Source: Falsihalocynthiibacter arcticus (lineage in GTDB: Bacteria > Pseudomonadota > Alphaproteobacteria > Rhodobacterales > Rhodobacteraceae). From it: a stretch of DNA of 64,000 bases. Positions 36,079-44,051 of the stretch are shown one piece after another. Made by a program: the position numbers and the translations under genes. The stretch spans positions 558,001-622,000 of the forward strand of contig NZ_CP014327.1 of NCBI RefSeq assembly GCF_000812665.2, given 5' to 3'. The notes under the pieces are model-generated. The model was not told the origin of the DNA and did not search any database. It was given only the letters and a program-made list of their open reading frames with translations. Positions within the stretch are counted from its first letter, which is position 1. Each line of letters opens with the position of its first letter.

Positions 36079-36918
36079 TTACAGCTCTTCAACGACCTGT
36101 TTTTGCGCGCCCAGACCATCAATTCCCAGCTCAACAGTATCGCCAATTTTCAGGTAACGTGGCGGCTTCTTGCCCATCCCAACACCCGGAGGGGTACCCG
36201 TACAAATCAAGTCGCCCTCTTCGAGCATCATAAAGCTGCTCATATAGGAAACGATTGTTTTCACGTCGAAAATCATCTTCGCTGTGGTTCCGGTTTGCAT
36301 ACGCTCCCCGTTTACATCAAGCCACATTCCAAGATTTTGAACATCCGCAAAGTCGTCTGGCGTCACAAGCCACGGGCCGGTCGGACAGAAGTTTAGAAAA
36401 CTTTTGCCTTTCATCCACTGGCCACCACGTTCGGCCTGCCATGCGCGCTCGGACACGTCATTAACTACGGTAAAACCTGCGACATGGTCCATTGCTTCGT
36501 CTGGCCCAACGCCAAAGGCCGTTTTGCCGATCACGATCCCAAGTTCAACTTCCCAATCGAGCTTCGTCATATGCGCCGCGTAGAACAGCGGCGCATTGGG
36601 ACCGCAAAAGGAACTAGAGGATTTGTTAAACAGAATAGGTTCGTCTGGAACAGCTAGTCCCGACTCTGCCGCATGATCCGAGTAGTTCAAACCAACACAA
36701 TAGATATTCTTAGGTTGGCTGATGGGCGTGCCGATACGTGGATCGCCAGCATACTCGGGGAATTCACCGAGGTCCAAACCATCAAAAACGCCTGTCAAAT
36801 CGGCGAGGGTCGTGGGGCCAAAGTCGGCAACAACGCTCGACACGTCGCGCACAACGCCATCAGCATCCAGAACACAGGATGTTTCAGCGCCCTCTTTGCC
36901 CATACGAAGAAATTTCAT
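36079..36918 (-). CDS. Fumarylacetoacetate hydrolase family protein
   Basis: 279-residue FAH-fold metal enzyme. PKNIYCVGLNYSDHAAESG opens the domain, LDWEVELGIVIGK provides metal ligands, GFTVVNDVSERAWQ follows, and LICTGTPPGVGMG closes the active site. Relatives include ureidoglycolate lyase, fumarylpyruvate hydrolase and 2,4-diketo-3-deoxy-sugar-acid hydrolases. The adjoining sugar-acid dehydratase favours the last. The ATG at 36918 has AAAAGGAT upstream; the frame extends to 36969 without family likeness. Divergent from the GntR gene. Confidence 0.83.
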   Translation of the reverse strand: MKFLRMGKEGAETSCVLDADGVVRDVSSVVADFGPTTLADLTGVFDGLDLGEFPEYAGDPRIGTPISQPKNIYCVGLNYSDHAAESGLAVPDEPILFNKSSSSFCGPNAPLFYAAHMTKLDWEVELGIVIGKTAFGVGPDEAMDHVAGFTVVNDVSERAWQAERGGQWMKGKSFLNFCPTGPWLVTPDDFADVQNLGMWLDVNGERMQTGTTAKMIFDVKTIVSYMSSFMMLEEGDLICTGTPPGVGMGKKPPRYLKIGDTVELGIDGLGAQKQVVEEL

Positions 36919-37074
36919 GCTTGTATCCTTTTGCAATTTGGCGCGCATCGCACCGTAAACTGAACTCATCCGAACATGTCATACCGTTCGGCCCACTGGA
37001 AGGGCTTGCTTCCTTCGCGAAAACTAATATGCTAGTCTGCAAGATGCTTCAACCCGCTTTTGGAAGAACAACGA

Positions 37075-37758
37075 ATGGCTCTGTCAAATACTACCCGTCG
37101 CGCGCAATCCGCGACCGAAGCCCTGCATGACATTCTGTTTCATCAGATCGTTTCTTTGGAATTGGAACCCGGCAAGAAAATCTCCGAAAGCGAAATTGCG
37201 AGCCAATACGACGTAAGCCGCCAACCCGTGCGCGATGCTTTTTATCGGTTATCCCAACAAGGGCTTCTTCGTATTCGTCCGCAAAAAGCAACCGTTGTCA
37301 CTCATATATCGATCCCAGATCTGCGCCGCGCGCGGTTCATTCGCGTGGCCCTCGAAAAGGAAATCGTTCGGGAGGCCGCCAAGAATATGACGCCAACCGC
37401 CATCGGCACGCTTAAGGATTTGATCGAAGCACAGGCCGTAGTTTTGGACCAAGGGTCCATTATCGCCTTTTATGAATTGGATGAACTCTTTCACCAAGAA
37501 CTTTGCAGAATTGCAGGCCAACCGAAGGTCTGGCACCTTATTTGCGACACAAAAGCCCCAGCGGATCGCGTGCGGTTTCTGAGCCTCGCCTTTGACAGCC
37601 GAACGGCCCTTCAAGACCACAAGGACATCCTTTCCTCCCTTGTTTCTGGCGACGTGCTCTCCGCTTCGGATCAAGTTGAAACCCATCTCTCGCGTGTCTT
37701 AACAGCCTTACCGAGAATCCAAGCCAACCACCCAGATCGTTTCAAGGAAACAACCTGA
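37075..37758 (+). CDS. GntR-family regulator (FCD/FadR subfamily)
   Basis: 227-residue repressor. The N-terminal winged HTH includes ISESEIASQYDVSRQPVRDA followed by FYRLSQQGLLRIRPQK. The C-terminal all-helical FCD domain contains ELDELFHQELCRIAGQPKVW with metal/ligand residues. The ATG at 37075 is preferred to the TTG at 37060. It is divergent from the FAH gene and directly followed by the sugar kinase gene after one base, so it likely senses a sugar acid and controls this module. Confidence 0.87.
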   Translation: MALSNTTRRAQSATEALHDILFHQIVSLELEPGKKISESEIASQYDVSRQPVRDAFYRLSQQGLLRIRPQKATVVTHISIPDLRRARFIRVALEKEIVREAAKNMTPTAIGTLKDLIEAQAVVLDQGSIIAFYELDELFHQELCRIAGQPKVWHLICDTKAPADRVRFLSLAFDSRTALQDHKDILSSLVSGDVLSASDQVETHLSRVLTALPRIQANHPDRFKETT

Positions 37759-37759
37759 T

Positions 37760-38668
37760 ATGACGCAGAAAAACTTTATGGCCATTGGCGAAGCGATGAT
37801 CGAATTGGCCGTCGTTGGACCAGACACCTATCGCCGCGGATTTGCGGGCGATACTTTCAACACCGCGTGGTATTTGGCCAAGAAAATGCCAGAAGCGTGG
37901 AAAACGTCTTATTTCACGGGCCTAGGTTCAGATTCTGCCAGTCAGGAAATGCGGGCTTTTGGAGCCGCCGCAAATATCGACATGTCCTTCGCGCGGGACG
38001 TTGCGGGCAAAACCGTCGGCCTCTATATGATCCACTTGGACAACGGCGAGCGCAGCTTCTCATACTGGCGTTCGGATTCCGCGGCCCGTCAAATGGCTGG
38101 CGACCAAAGCACCCTACGCACCGCATTTGCATCGGCGGATGTCTTGTTTTTCTCTGGCATCACAATGGCTGTTATCCTACCTGAGCACCGCGATACTTTT
38201 CTTGCTGAATTGGCCTATGCGCGCAAAGCTGGAAAAACAATTGTCTATGATCCAAACCAACGTTTGCGTCTTTGGACAGATCAGGCTGAAATGGTGGCCG
38301 TCAATACAAAGGCCGCCCAAGTCTCGGACATTGTGTTGCCGTCCTTTGACGAAGAACAGCTATTTAACGGCGACAAAACTCCCGAAGCGACCATCGCGCG
38401 GTACCAATCGCTCGGCGTGAAAACCGTTGTTGTCAAAAACGGTGCGGCTTCGGTTATCGCCCAAACTCTGGGCGGGACACCCCTCACAATCGCGCCAAAC
38501 ATCATCGATAATGTCGTGGACTCAACCGCCGCTGGCGACAGTTTCAACGCAGGTTTCTGTGCCTCTTACTTCACGGGCGGCACCCTGAGCGACGCGATCA
38601 AAGCCGGCGCGAGCCTTGCCGGACAAGTGGTACAAGCGCACGGAGCCCTCGTCGCGCTTACGGAATAA
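37760..38668 (+). CDS. kdgK: 2-dehydro-3-deoxygluconokinase (PfkB family)
   Basis: Phosphorylates KDG or a related keto-deoxy acid with ATP. The N-terminal FMAIGEAMIELAV, the FAGDTFNTAWYLA substrate motif, and the C-terminal PfkB signature VDSTAAGDSFNAGFCASYF with the catalytic Asp are intact. The 302 residues are normal. Its product would be split by an aldolase that is not in the window. Co-transcribed with the GntR gene. Confidence 0.85.
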   Translation: MTQKNFMAIGEAMIELAVVGPDTYRRGFAGDTFNTAWYLAKKMPEAWKTSYFTGLGSDSASQEMRAFGAAANIDMSFARDVAGKTVGLYMIHLDNGERSFSYWRSDSAARQMAGDQSTLRTAFASADVLFFSGITMAVILPEHRDTFLAELAYARKAGKTIVYDPNQRLRLWTDQAEMVAVNTKAAQVSDIVLPSFDEEQLFNGDKTPEATIARYQSLGVKTVVVKNGAASVIAQTLGGTPLTIAPNIIDNVVDSTAAGDSFNAGFCASYFTGGTLSDAIKAGASLAGQVVQAHGALVALTE

Positions 38669-38704
38669 ATCTTCTGGTTTTCGGGCCGATACCGGAGGAT
38701 TTAT

Positions 38705-38741
38705 GGCCGCACCAATGCGCATTTTGCCCAAAGGTGCGGCC
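38705..38741. repeat. Inverted repeat between convergent genes
   Basis: Perfect nine-base arms GGCCGCACC (38705-38713) and GGTGCGGCC (38733-38741) with a 19-base loop, between the kdgK stop and the minus-strand oxidoreductase stop. There is no T-run on either strand, so a factor-independent terminator is doubtful; it may stabilise mRNA 3' ends. It also lies inside a 19-codon ORF (38703-38762) with a strong GGAGG in front. Confidence 0.5.
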
Positions 38742-38748
38742 AATCAAT

Positions 38749-39918
38749 TTATGCAAACTTAACCCACGCAGAATCCCGCGCCGAGGAGCGCACGCAGGCG
38801 TCGATGAATTGCACACCCTTTAGACCGTCCTGAACGGTTGGGAAAACAACTTCGCTTGGCACGTCTTTTCCGGCCCGCTTTGCCAGTATCGCTTCTGCCG
38901 CCTCGGAGTAAATCGTGGCGAACCCCTCAAGATACCCTTCCGGATGCCCTGCGGGAATGCGACTAACCCGTGCGGCGGCCGCGCCCGTTCCGGCCCCTCC
39001 GCGTGTTAGCAACCTCTTGGCTTCACCAAATGGGGTATACCAAAGATAGTTTGGGTCCTCTTGGGCCCACTCAAGGCCACCCTTCTCTCCATAAATCCGC
39101 AAGCGCAAGCCGTTTTCATTGCCAACGGCAACCTGTGAACACCACAGCATCCCCCGCGCACCGCCTTCATAGCGCAGCATCACATGCGCGTTGTCGTCCA
39201 CTTGGCGCCCCGGTACAAAAGCCTGCAAATCGGCACAAAGCGTTTCAACCTCAAGACCGGATACAAAGCTCGCGAGGTTAAACGCATGCGTTCCAATGTC
39301 GCCCGTTGATCCGCCCGCGCCCGACTTGGTCGGATCGGTGCGCCACGCTGCTTGTTTATTGTCGGGATCGGCGGCTTCGGCCAACCAGTCCTGAGCATAC
39401 TCAACTTGCACCAAACGGATTTTACCCAACGCCCCACTCGCGATCATTTCACGCGCTTGGCGGATCATCGGATAGCCTGTGTAGTTATGCGTGAGCACAA
39501 ACAATGCGTCCGAAGCCTCGGCAGATTTCACCAGCTTTTTTGCATCCGTCAACGTATGCGTAAGGGGCTTGTCGCAAATAACATGGATGCCCCGCTTCAG
39601 GAATTCACGCGCCGCATCCATGTGAACATGATTGGGCGTAACGATCGCGACCGCTTCAATCCCATTCTTGAGGCGCGCCTCGCGGATCGCCATTTCCTTA
39701 TAGCTGGAATAAATTCGATCCTCGGCCAATCCCAACGCAAGGCCAGATTCCAGAGCGCGTTCAGGGGTGCTCGAAAGCGCCCCCGCGATTAGGTTGAATT
39801 TGCCATCAATACGCGCGGCAATCCGATGAACTCCGCCAATGAATGCGTCTTTACCGCCGCCGACCATACCTAAGCGTATGGGGCCCTCTAAGGCTTCGTT
39901 ACGTCCTGTGATCGCCAT
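38749..39918 (-). CDS. Gfo/Idh/MocA-family oxidoreductase (left arm)
   Basis: 389-residue NAD(P)-dependent sugar dehydrogenase. The Rossmann motif is RLGMVGGGKDAFIGGVH, AIVTPNHVHMDAA and HVICDKPLTHTL carry the catalytic-region Lys (CDKP), and GGSTGDIGTHAFNLASF contains the Asp/His pair. It lies two bases after the TIM-barrel isomerase/epimerase gene. Both are downstream of two LacI-type operators at 41.0 kb, so they belong to the same regulon as the ABC transporter at 42.7 kb. Substrate unknown. Confidence 0.88.
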   Translation of the reverse strand: MAITGRNEALEGPIRLGMVGGGKDAFIGGVHRIAARIDGKFNLIAGALSSTPERALESGLALGLAEDRIYSSYKEMAIREARLKNGIEAVAIVTPNHVHMDAAREFLKRGIHVICDKPLTHTLTDAKKLVKSAEASDALFVLTHNYTGYPMIRQAREMIASGALGKIRLVQVEYAQDWLAEAADPDNKQAAWRTDPTKSGAGGSTGDIGTHAFNLASFVSGLEVETLCADLQAFVPGRQVDDNAHVMLRYEGGARGMLWCSQVAVGNENGLRLRIYGEKGGLEWAQEDPNYLWYTPFGEAKRLLTRGGAGTGAAAARVSRIPAGHPEGYLEGFATIYSEAAEAILAKRAGKDVPSEVVFPTVQDGLKGVQFIDACVRSSARDSAWVKFA

Positions 39919-39920
39919 TT

Positions 39921-40979
39921 CTATGCCTCCAAGCCAAGCATTTTGCGATTAGCAGCGTCGTCGGTGCCACCATCTGCAAAGTCGTCAAAAGCCCGCTCCG
40001 TTACACGAATAATATGGTCTTTGACAAATTGCGCCCCTTCGCGCGCCCCATCTTCGGGATGTTTCAGCGCACATTCCCATTCGACAACGGCCCAGCCATC
40101 AAAATTATTCGCAGCCATTTTTGAGAAGATGGCACCGAAATCGACTTGGCCATCACCCAAGCTGCGGAAGCGCCCAGCGCGATCAACCCAGCTTTGATAC
40201 CCGCCGTAAACGCCTTGGCGACCTGTCGGGTTAAACTCGGCATCCTTAACATGGAACATTTTGATACGGTCTTTGTAGATGTCGATATTATCAATGTAAT
40301 CAAGGCACTGCAGAACATAGTGGCTGGGATCATATAGCATATTGCAACGCGCGTGATTGTTGACGCGCTCAAGGAACATCTCGAACGTCACGCCATCATG
40401 GAGATCCTCACCCGGGTGGATTTCATAGCAAACATCCACACCACAATCTTCTGCGTGGTCAAGAATCGGCAGCCAACGCTTCGCCAATTCGTCAAATGCC
40501 GCGTCAACAAGTCCGGCTGGGCGCTGTGGCCAAGGGTAGACATACGGCCAAGCGAGAGCGCCAGAAAATGTCCCATGCTTGGTAAGCCCAAGGTTTTTGC
40601 TCGCTGTCAAACCCATTTTAACTTGATTGACCGCCCACTCTTGACGCGCTTTGGGATTGTCCCGCACGGTGGGGGCAGCAAAGCCGTCGAACGCGATATC
40701 ATATGCCGGATGGACAGCAACCAGTTGTCCTTGCAAATGCGTCGAAAGCTCCGTAATTTCAACGCCGTTTGCACGCGCTTGCCCTGCGAGTTCGTCGCAA
40801 TAATCTTTAGATGTTGCTGCTTTTTCTAGGTCGATGAAACGCGAGTCCCAGCTGGGAACTTGCACGCCCTTATAACCGCAATCCGCCGCCCATTTGGTGA
40901 TACCGTCCCAAGAATTGAACGGTGCCTCGTCGCCCGCGAATTGCGCAAGAAAGAGGGCTGGCCCTTTTAATGTTTTCAT
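39921..40979 (-). CDS. Sugar phosphate isomerase/epimerase (left arm)
   Basis: 352-residue TIM-barrel protein of the xylose-isomerase-like (AP endonuclease 2) family. The start MKTLKGPALFLAQFAGDEAP is fixed by GGAGGAAAT before the ATG at 40979; the open frame to 41063 would run into the operators. Metal-ligand strands include CYEIHPGEDLHDG, MLYDPSHYVLQC, MFHVKDAEFNPTG and AVVEWECALKHPED. It precedes the Gfo/Idh/MocA gene by two bases. Family members include isomerases and 3-keto-sugar-processing enzymes. Confidence 0.85.
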   Translation of the reverse strand: MKTLKGPALFLAQFAGDEAPFNSWDGITKWAADCGYKGVQVPSWDSRFIDLEKAATSKDYCDELAGQARANGVEITELSTHLQGQLVAVHPAYDIAFDGFAAPTVRDNPKARQEWAVNQVKMGLTASKNLGLTKHGTFSGALAWPYVYPWPQRPAGLVDAAFDELAKRWLPILDHAEDCGVDVCYEIHPGEDLHDGVTFEMFLERVNNHARCNMLYDPSHYVLQCLDYIDNIDIYKDRIKMFHVKDAEFNPTGRQGVYGGYQSWVDRAGRFRSLGDGQVDFGAIFSKMAANNFDGWAVVEWECALKHPEDGAREGAQFVKDHIIRVTERAFDDFADGGTDDAANRKMLGLEA

Positions 40980-41035
40980 TATTTCCTCCAAAATGAACCT
41001 TCCCCGAAATCGCAAAAATGCGTGGGTTGGCATAA

Positions 41036-41049
41036 CGTAATCGATTACA
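41036..41049. promoter_or_regulatory. LacI-type operator O1 (left arm)
   Basis: CGTAATCGATTACA: 12 central bases form a perfect palindrome (GTAATCGATTAC) with the CG centre of LacI/GalR sites. It lies 57 bases upstream of the isomerase/epimerase start at 40979 and has the same core as the sites in front of the ABC transporter. Confidence 0.8.
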
Positions 41050-41067
41050 ATCGACAAAATCAAGCTA

Positions 41068-41081
41068 TGTAAACGGTTACG
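41068..41081. promoter_or_regulatory. LacI-type operator O2 (left arm)
   Basis: TGTAAACGGTTACG, an imperfect version of the same operator (GTAA-N4-TTAC), 32 bases (about three helical turns) from O1. Confidence 0.65.
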
Positions 41082-41187
41082 GTCTGATTTTCGGAGAAAA
41101 GATTCGGCAGCTGCAAAACCAAAAGTCTTGCATCGCGTGGGTTTTGAATACTGAAACTAGCTTCGGGGCATTGCGGCAGTTAAAGCC

Positions 41188-41328
41188 CTAGGCGGTAGTG
41201 TTGATCAGCCATCCACCTGGACCTGCAACGTCATTTGGCAGCGTCGCAATCATCGCTTCCCGCACCAAGAAACACGCCATAAAGCTTAAGGCGACTTGAT
41301 CAAATGTAATGGCCGTAAAAAAAGACAT
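41188..41328 (-). pseudogene. Possible short-chain dehydrogenase remnant
   Basis: A 46-codon minus-strand frame in the 396-base stretch between O2 and the LacI gene stop. It includes ITFDQVALSFMACFLVREAM and GPGGWLINTTA, reminiscent of the SDR segment between the NNAG and catalytic Ser strands (FDxVxxVNxxGxFLxxRE...GGxIVNxxS). No flanking SDR parts were found. Could equally be chance. The rest of 41082-41476 shows nothing recognisable. Confidence 0.25.
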
Positions 41329-41476
41329 GTTGTTCTCGCAGTTAAGCTCAAAGGGGCGTGCAAATGCACTATTCCCTAAAATGCGCTTGAGATTGCGGCG
41401 CCAACATGGCGAAATACAGAATTCATTAAGACATCTCTTAACTGGATCGACCAGACTATAAGGCTCCAGTAGTGGA

Positions 41477-42511
41477 CTATACTTTTGGTAGAAATCTACC
41501 CGTACTTTCGCGACTTATTAATTCGACTGGCACTGTGTGTCTAAAATAAGGGTCGATATTTGAGGGGTCACGTAGGCGTGACAGCAACGTGGTGGCGGCG
41601 ACCCGCCCGATTTGACTCCGATCTTGGCGAATTGTCGTTAGGGACGGGTGGTAATATGCTGCGAGGCCCACGTCATCAAATCCAATAACAGACACGTCTT
41701 CGGGAATGCGCATTCCCTCGGACAAACATCTCTTCATGAAGCCAATGGCCATAAGGTCCGACGCACAGAAAATCGCGCTCGGCTTATCCTCAAGGGCCAT
41801 ATACATGTCCGCCGCCTGCGCACCCGTCACAAGGCGAAAATCGCCGGGAAAAACCCACTCGTCGCGCACTTCCATACCCAATTTCTTTGCTTCTGTAAGA
41901 AACGAATCACGCCTCATGGGAGTCAAAACATTTTCGGCGGGTCCACAAACGTGACCAACAGTTTTATGTCCAAGGTTCGCAAAATGTTCCGCAGCCATGC
42001 GCGCGCCTGCAGGATTATCGCTGCGAATCGATGGAATACCTTCCGATTCACCCCACTCGCAAGCATATATAACCAGATGCTCGGCTTCGGTGCCGCGCAA
42101 CGATGTGATCGCCTCAAGCGGGATGTAGCCGTCCAGCAAAATGATGCCATCCGCCTGCCCGTCCCGAAACACATCGACCAGACTAAAATTGGGTTTACTT
42201 TTGTTTTCGGTATCAGCCACCAGTAGTGAGTAACCTGCCCGCGAGAAAACCTGTTCAATTCCAGAAATTATTTGCGAAAAGAACGGGTTAGATAGGTTTG
42301 GAATCAAGACGAGAATGGCACTCGTCTTCTGGGTTCGTAGATTTCTAGCCGCGCGATTGACACGATATCCGGTGACCTTTACGGCTTCTAAAACCGAACT
42401 TCGCGTCGCTTCAGAAACCACAGACGGGTTGCTCAATGTGCGGCTTACGGTGGCCGTCGAAACCCCCGCAACACGTGCAACATCTTGTATTCTCGCCCTG
42501 TTCGAATTCAT
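41477..42511 (-). CDS. LacI-family transcriptional repressor
   Basis: 344-residue regulator. The HTH is RIQDVARVAGVSTATVSRTL with hinge helix YRVNRAARNLR. The periplasmic-binding-protein-like domain starts SAILVLIPNLSNPFFSQII and contains VIGFDDVGLAAYYHPSLTTI. It sits between two arms of sugar genes that carry near-identical TGTAATCGATTACA-type operators, so it is the likely repressor of both and of itself. The inducer is presumably the transported sugar or a derivative. Confidence 0.92.
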   Translation of the reverse strand: MNSNRARIQDVARVAGVSTATVSRTLSNPSVVSEATRSSVLEAVKVTGYRVNRAARNLRTQKTSAILVLIPNLSNPFFSQIISGIEQVFSRAGYSLLVADTENKSKPNFSLVDVFRDGQADGIILLDGYIPLEAITSLRGTEAEHLVIYACEWGESEGIPSIRSDNPAGARMAAEHFANLGHKTVGHVCGPAENVLTPMRRDSFLTEAKKLGMEVRDEWVFPGDFRLVTGAQAADMYMALEDKPSAIFCASDLMAIGFMKRCLSEGMRIPEDVSVIGFDDVGLAAYYHPSLTTIRQDRSQIGRVAATTLLSRLRDPSNIDPYFRHTVPVELISRESTGRFLPKV

Positions 42512-42570
42512 GCGGTGGTCCCCAAAAATTATTTCTCTATCTACTCTGTGGAAAAGATTAATCCAAGGGC

Positions 42571-42616
42571 TTGACAGAATCGCGCGTTCGTTGAAATCTA
42601 CCTGTAATCGATTACA
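42571..42616 (+). promoter_or_regulatory. Promoter and operator O3 of the sugar ABC operon
   Basis: TTGACA (42571-42576) is a consensus -35 box. The -10 region about 17-18 bases on (AAATCT/AATCTA) is weak. Operator O3, TGTAATCGATTACA (42603-42616), a perfect 14-base palindrome, lies immediately after, so bound repressor would block open-complex formation or escape. Confidence 0.7.
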
Positions 42617-42644
42617 GCACCTATTTCACACAAAGGCGCAACAT

Positions 42645-42658
42645 TGTAATCGATTGCA
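42645..42658. promoter_or_regulatory. LacI-type operator O4
   Basis: TGTAATCGATTGCA, one mismatch from O3 and exactly 42 bases (four helical turns) downstream, before the binding-protein gene. The spacing would put two repressor dimers on the same DNA face. Confidence 0.75.
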
Positions 42659-42700
42659 AAAGGCGCTCAGGGAGGCGCTGGACACAATTGGGAGGATACT

Positions 42701-43933
42701 ATGAAAATTCGTAATGCACTTGTTGCGACAACTGCGCTCTGCGCAGCGTCGACAGCTTATGCGACTGATTTGGAAGTCACACACTGGTGGACATCCGGCG
42801 GCGAAGCGGCAGCTGTTGCTGAATTCGCCGAAGCATTTAACGCGACTGAAGGCAACACTTGGGTAGATGGCGCCATTGCGGGCGGCGGCGGCGTTGCGCG
42901 CGGCGTCATCGTGAGCCGTATTCTGGGCGGCGATCCGATGCACGCCACACAGTTGAACCACGGTCGTCAGGCCGAGGAGCTCGTCGAAGCCGGCCTCATG
43001 CTTGACCTCACTGACGTCGCAACCGAAGGCGGCTGGCGCGACATCGTGCACCCCGTTTCCTTGCTTGATAGCTGTACCCTCGATGGCAAAATCTACTGCG
43101 TGCCTGTGAACATTCACTCATGGCAGTGGATCTGGTTGTCGCACAAAGCCTATGCCGACGCTGGTGTTCCGGTTCCTGCGAACTGGGACGAATTCGTGGC
43201 TTCCGCTCCTGCATTACGTGAAGCTGGCAAAGTTCCACTCGCTATGGGTCAGCAATCTTGGCAATCCGCCGGTGCTTTTGGCGTGATGAATGTTGCTATT
43301 GGTGGCCTTGACCTCTGGACAAAAGTTAACGTCGACAAGGATGCAGAAGCTGCAGCCTCTCCGGAAATGCTGAAAGTATTCAAAGCCGCAGCAGACGCAC
43401 GTGAATTCGCAGTCGGCTCCAATGTCTCTGACTGGAATCTAGCTACTGCAATGGTGATTAACGGCGAAGCCGGTGGTCAAATCATGGGTGACTGGGCACA
43501 GGGTGAATTTGCAGTGGCAGAGCAAGTTGCTGGAGTTGATTATACATGCCTTCCGGGTTTGGGTGTGAATGAAATCATCTCAACTGCTGGCGACGCATTC
43601 TACTTCCCTAAGCAAGATGATCCGGAAATTGAAGCCGCTCAAAAAGAGTTGGCTAAATTGTTGCTTTCCAAAGAAGTACAGGTGGACTTCAATCTGAAAA
43701 AAGGTTCGCTTCCAGTACGGGGTGACATTGATCTTTCTGCCGCAAACGACTGTATGAAAAAAGGTCTCGAAATCCTCGCCGCAGGCAATATCATGCCAGG
43801 GGGCGATCAAGTGCTTTCACCGGATACATCTGGCCAGATCGAAGATCTAATGGTTGAGTTCTGGAATGACACGTCGATCACAGCCGAAGACGCACAATCG
43901 CGCTACGCTGAGATCATTGCAAACGCGGACTGA
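42701..43933 (+). CDS. Carbohydrate ABC transporter substrate-binding protein (CUT1)
   Basis: 410-residue periplasmic protein. Signal peptide MKIRNALVATTALCAASTAY then ATD. The mature start LEVTHWWTSGGEAAAVAEF is typical of glucose/mannose-type (GtsA-like) binding proteins, and WQWIWLSHKAYADAGVPVP lines the pocket. A Cys pair (SCTLDGKIYC) probably forms a disulfide. GGGAGG lies before the ATG. First gene of the LacI-controlled operon; a hairpin terminator after it should raise its level over the permeases. Confidence 0.9.
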   Translation: MKIRNALVATTALCAASTAYATDLEVTHWWTSGGEAAAVAEFAEAFNATEGNTWVDGAIAGGGGVARGVIVSRILGGDPMHATQLNHGRQAEELVEAGLMLDLTDVATEGGWRDIVHPVSLLDSCTLDGKIYCVPVNIHSWQWIWLSHKAYADAGVPVPANWDEFVASAPALREAGKVPLAMGQQSWQSAGAFGVMNVAIGGLDLWTKVNVDKDAEAAASPEMLKVFKAAADAREFAVGSNVSDWNLATAMVINGEAGGQIMGDWAQGEFAVAEQVAGVDYTCLPGLGVNEIISTAGDAFYFPKQDDPEIEAAQKELAKLLLSKEVQVDFNLKKGSLPVRGDIDLSAANDCMKKGLEILAAGNIMPGGDQVLSPDTSGQIEDLMVEFWNDTSITAEDAQSRYAEIIANAD

Positions 43934-43951
43934 TCCTCCCCGATTGTAACG

Positions 43952-43988
43952 TGCCTCCGAATGCATGTCGTTCGGGGGCATATTTTTT
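43952..43988 (+). terminator. Intercistronic terminator after the binding-protein gene
   Basis: Stem TGCCTCCGAA / TTCGGGGGCA (one G-T pair) with a nine-base loop, then TATTTTTT, 19 bases past the stop and before the first permease gene. Probably partial. Confidence 0.8.
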
Positions 43989-44051
43989 CATTCCAAATGA
44001 GGTTCCACCCTTTGAAATGAGGGCGCACCTTCCTGAAAGAGAGTCCTTCCA

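Noticed and set aside
36970-36991. CCGAAC...GTTCGG dyad between the FAH and GntR genes as the GntR operator
   Set aside because: FadR-type GntR sites are usually tighter TNGTNNNACNA-like motifs; the 10-base spacer and lack of a second copy make it too weak to annotate.
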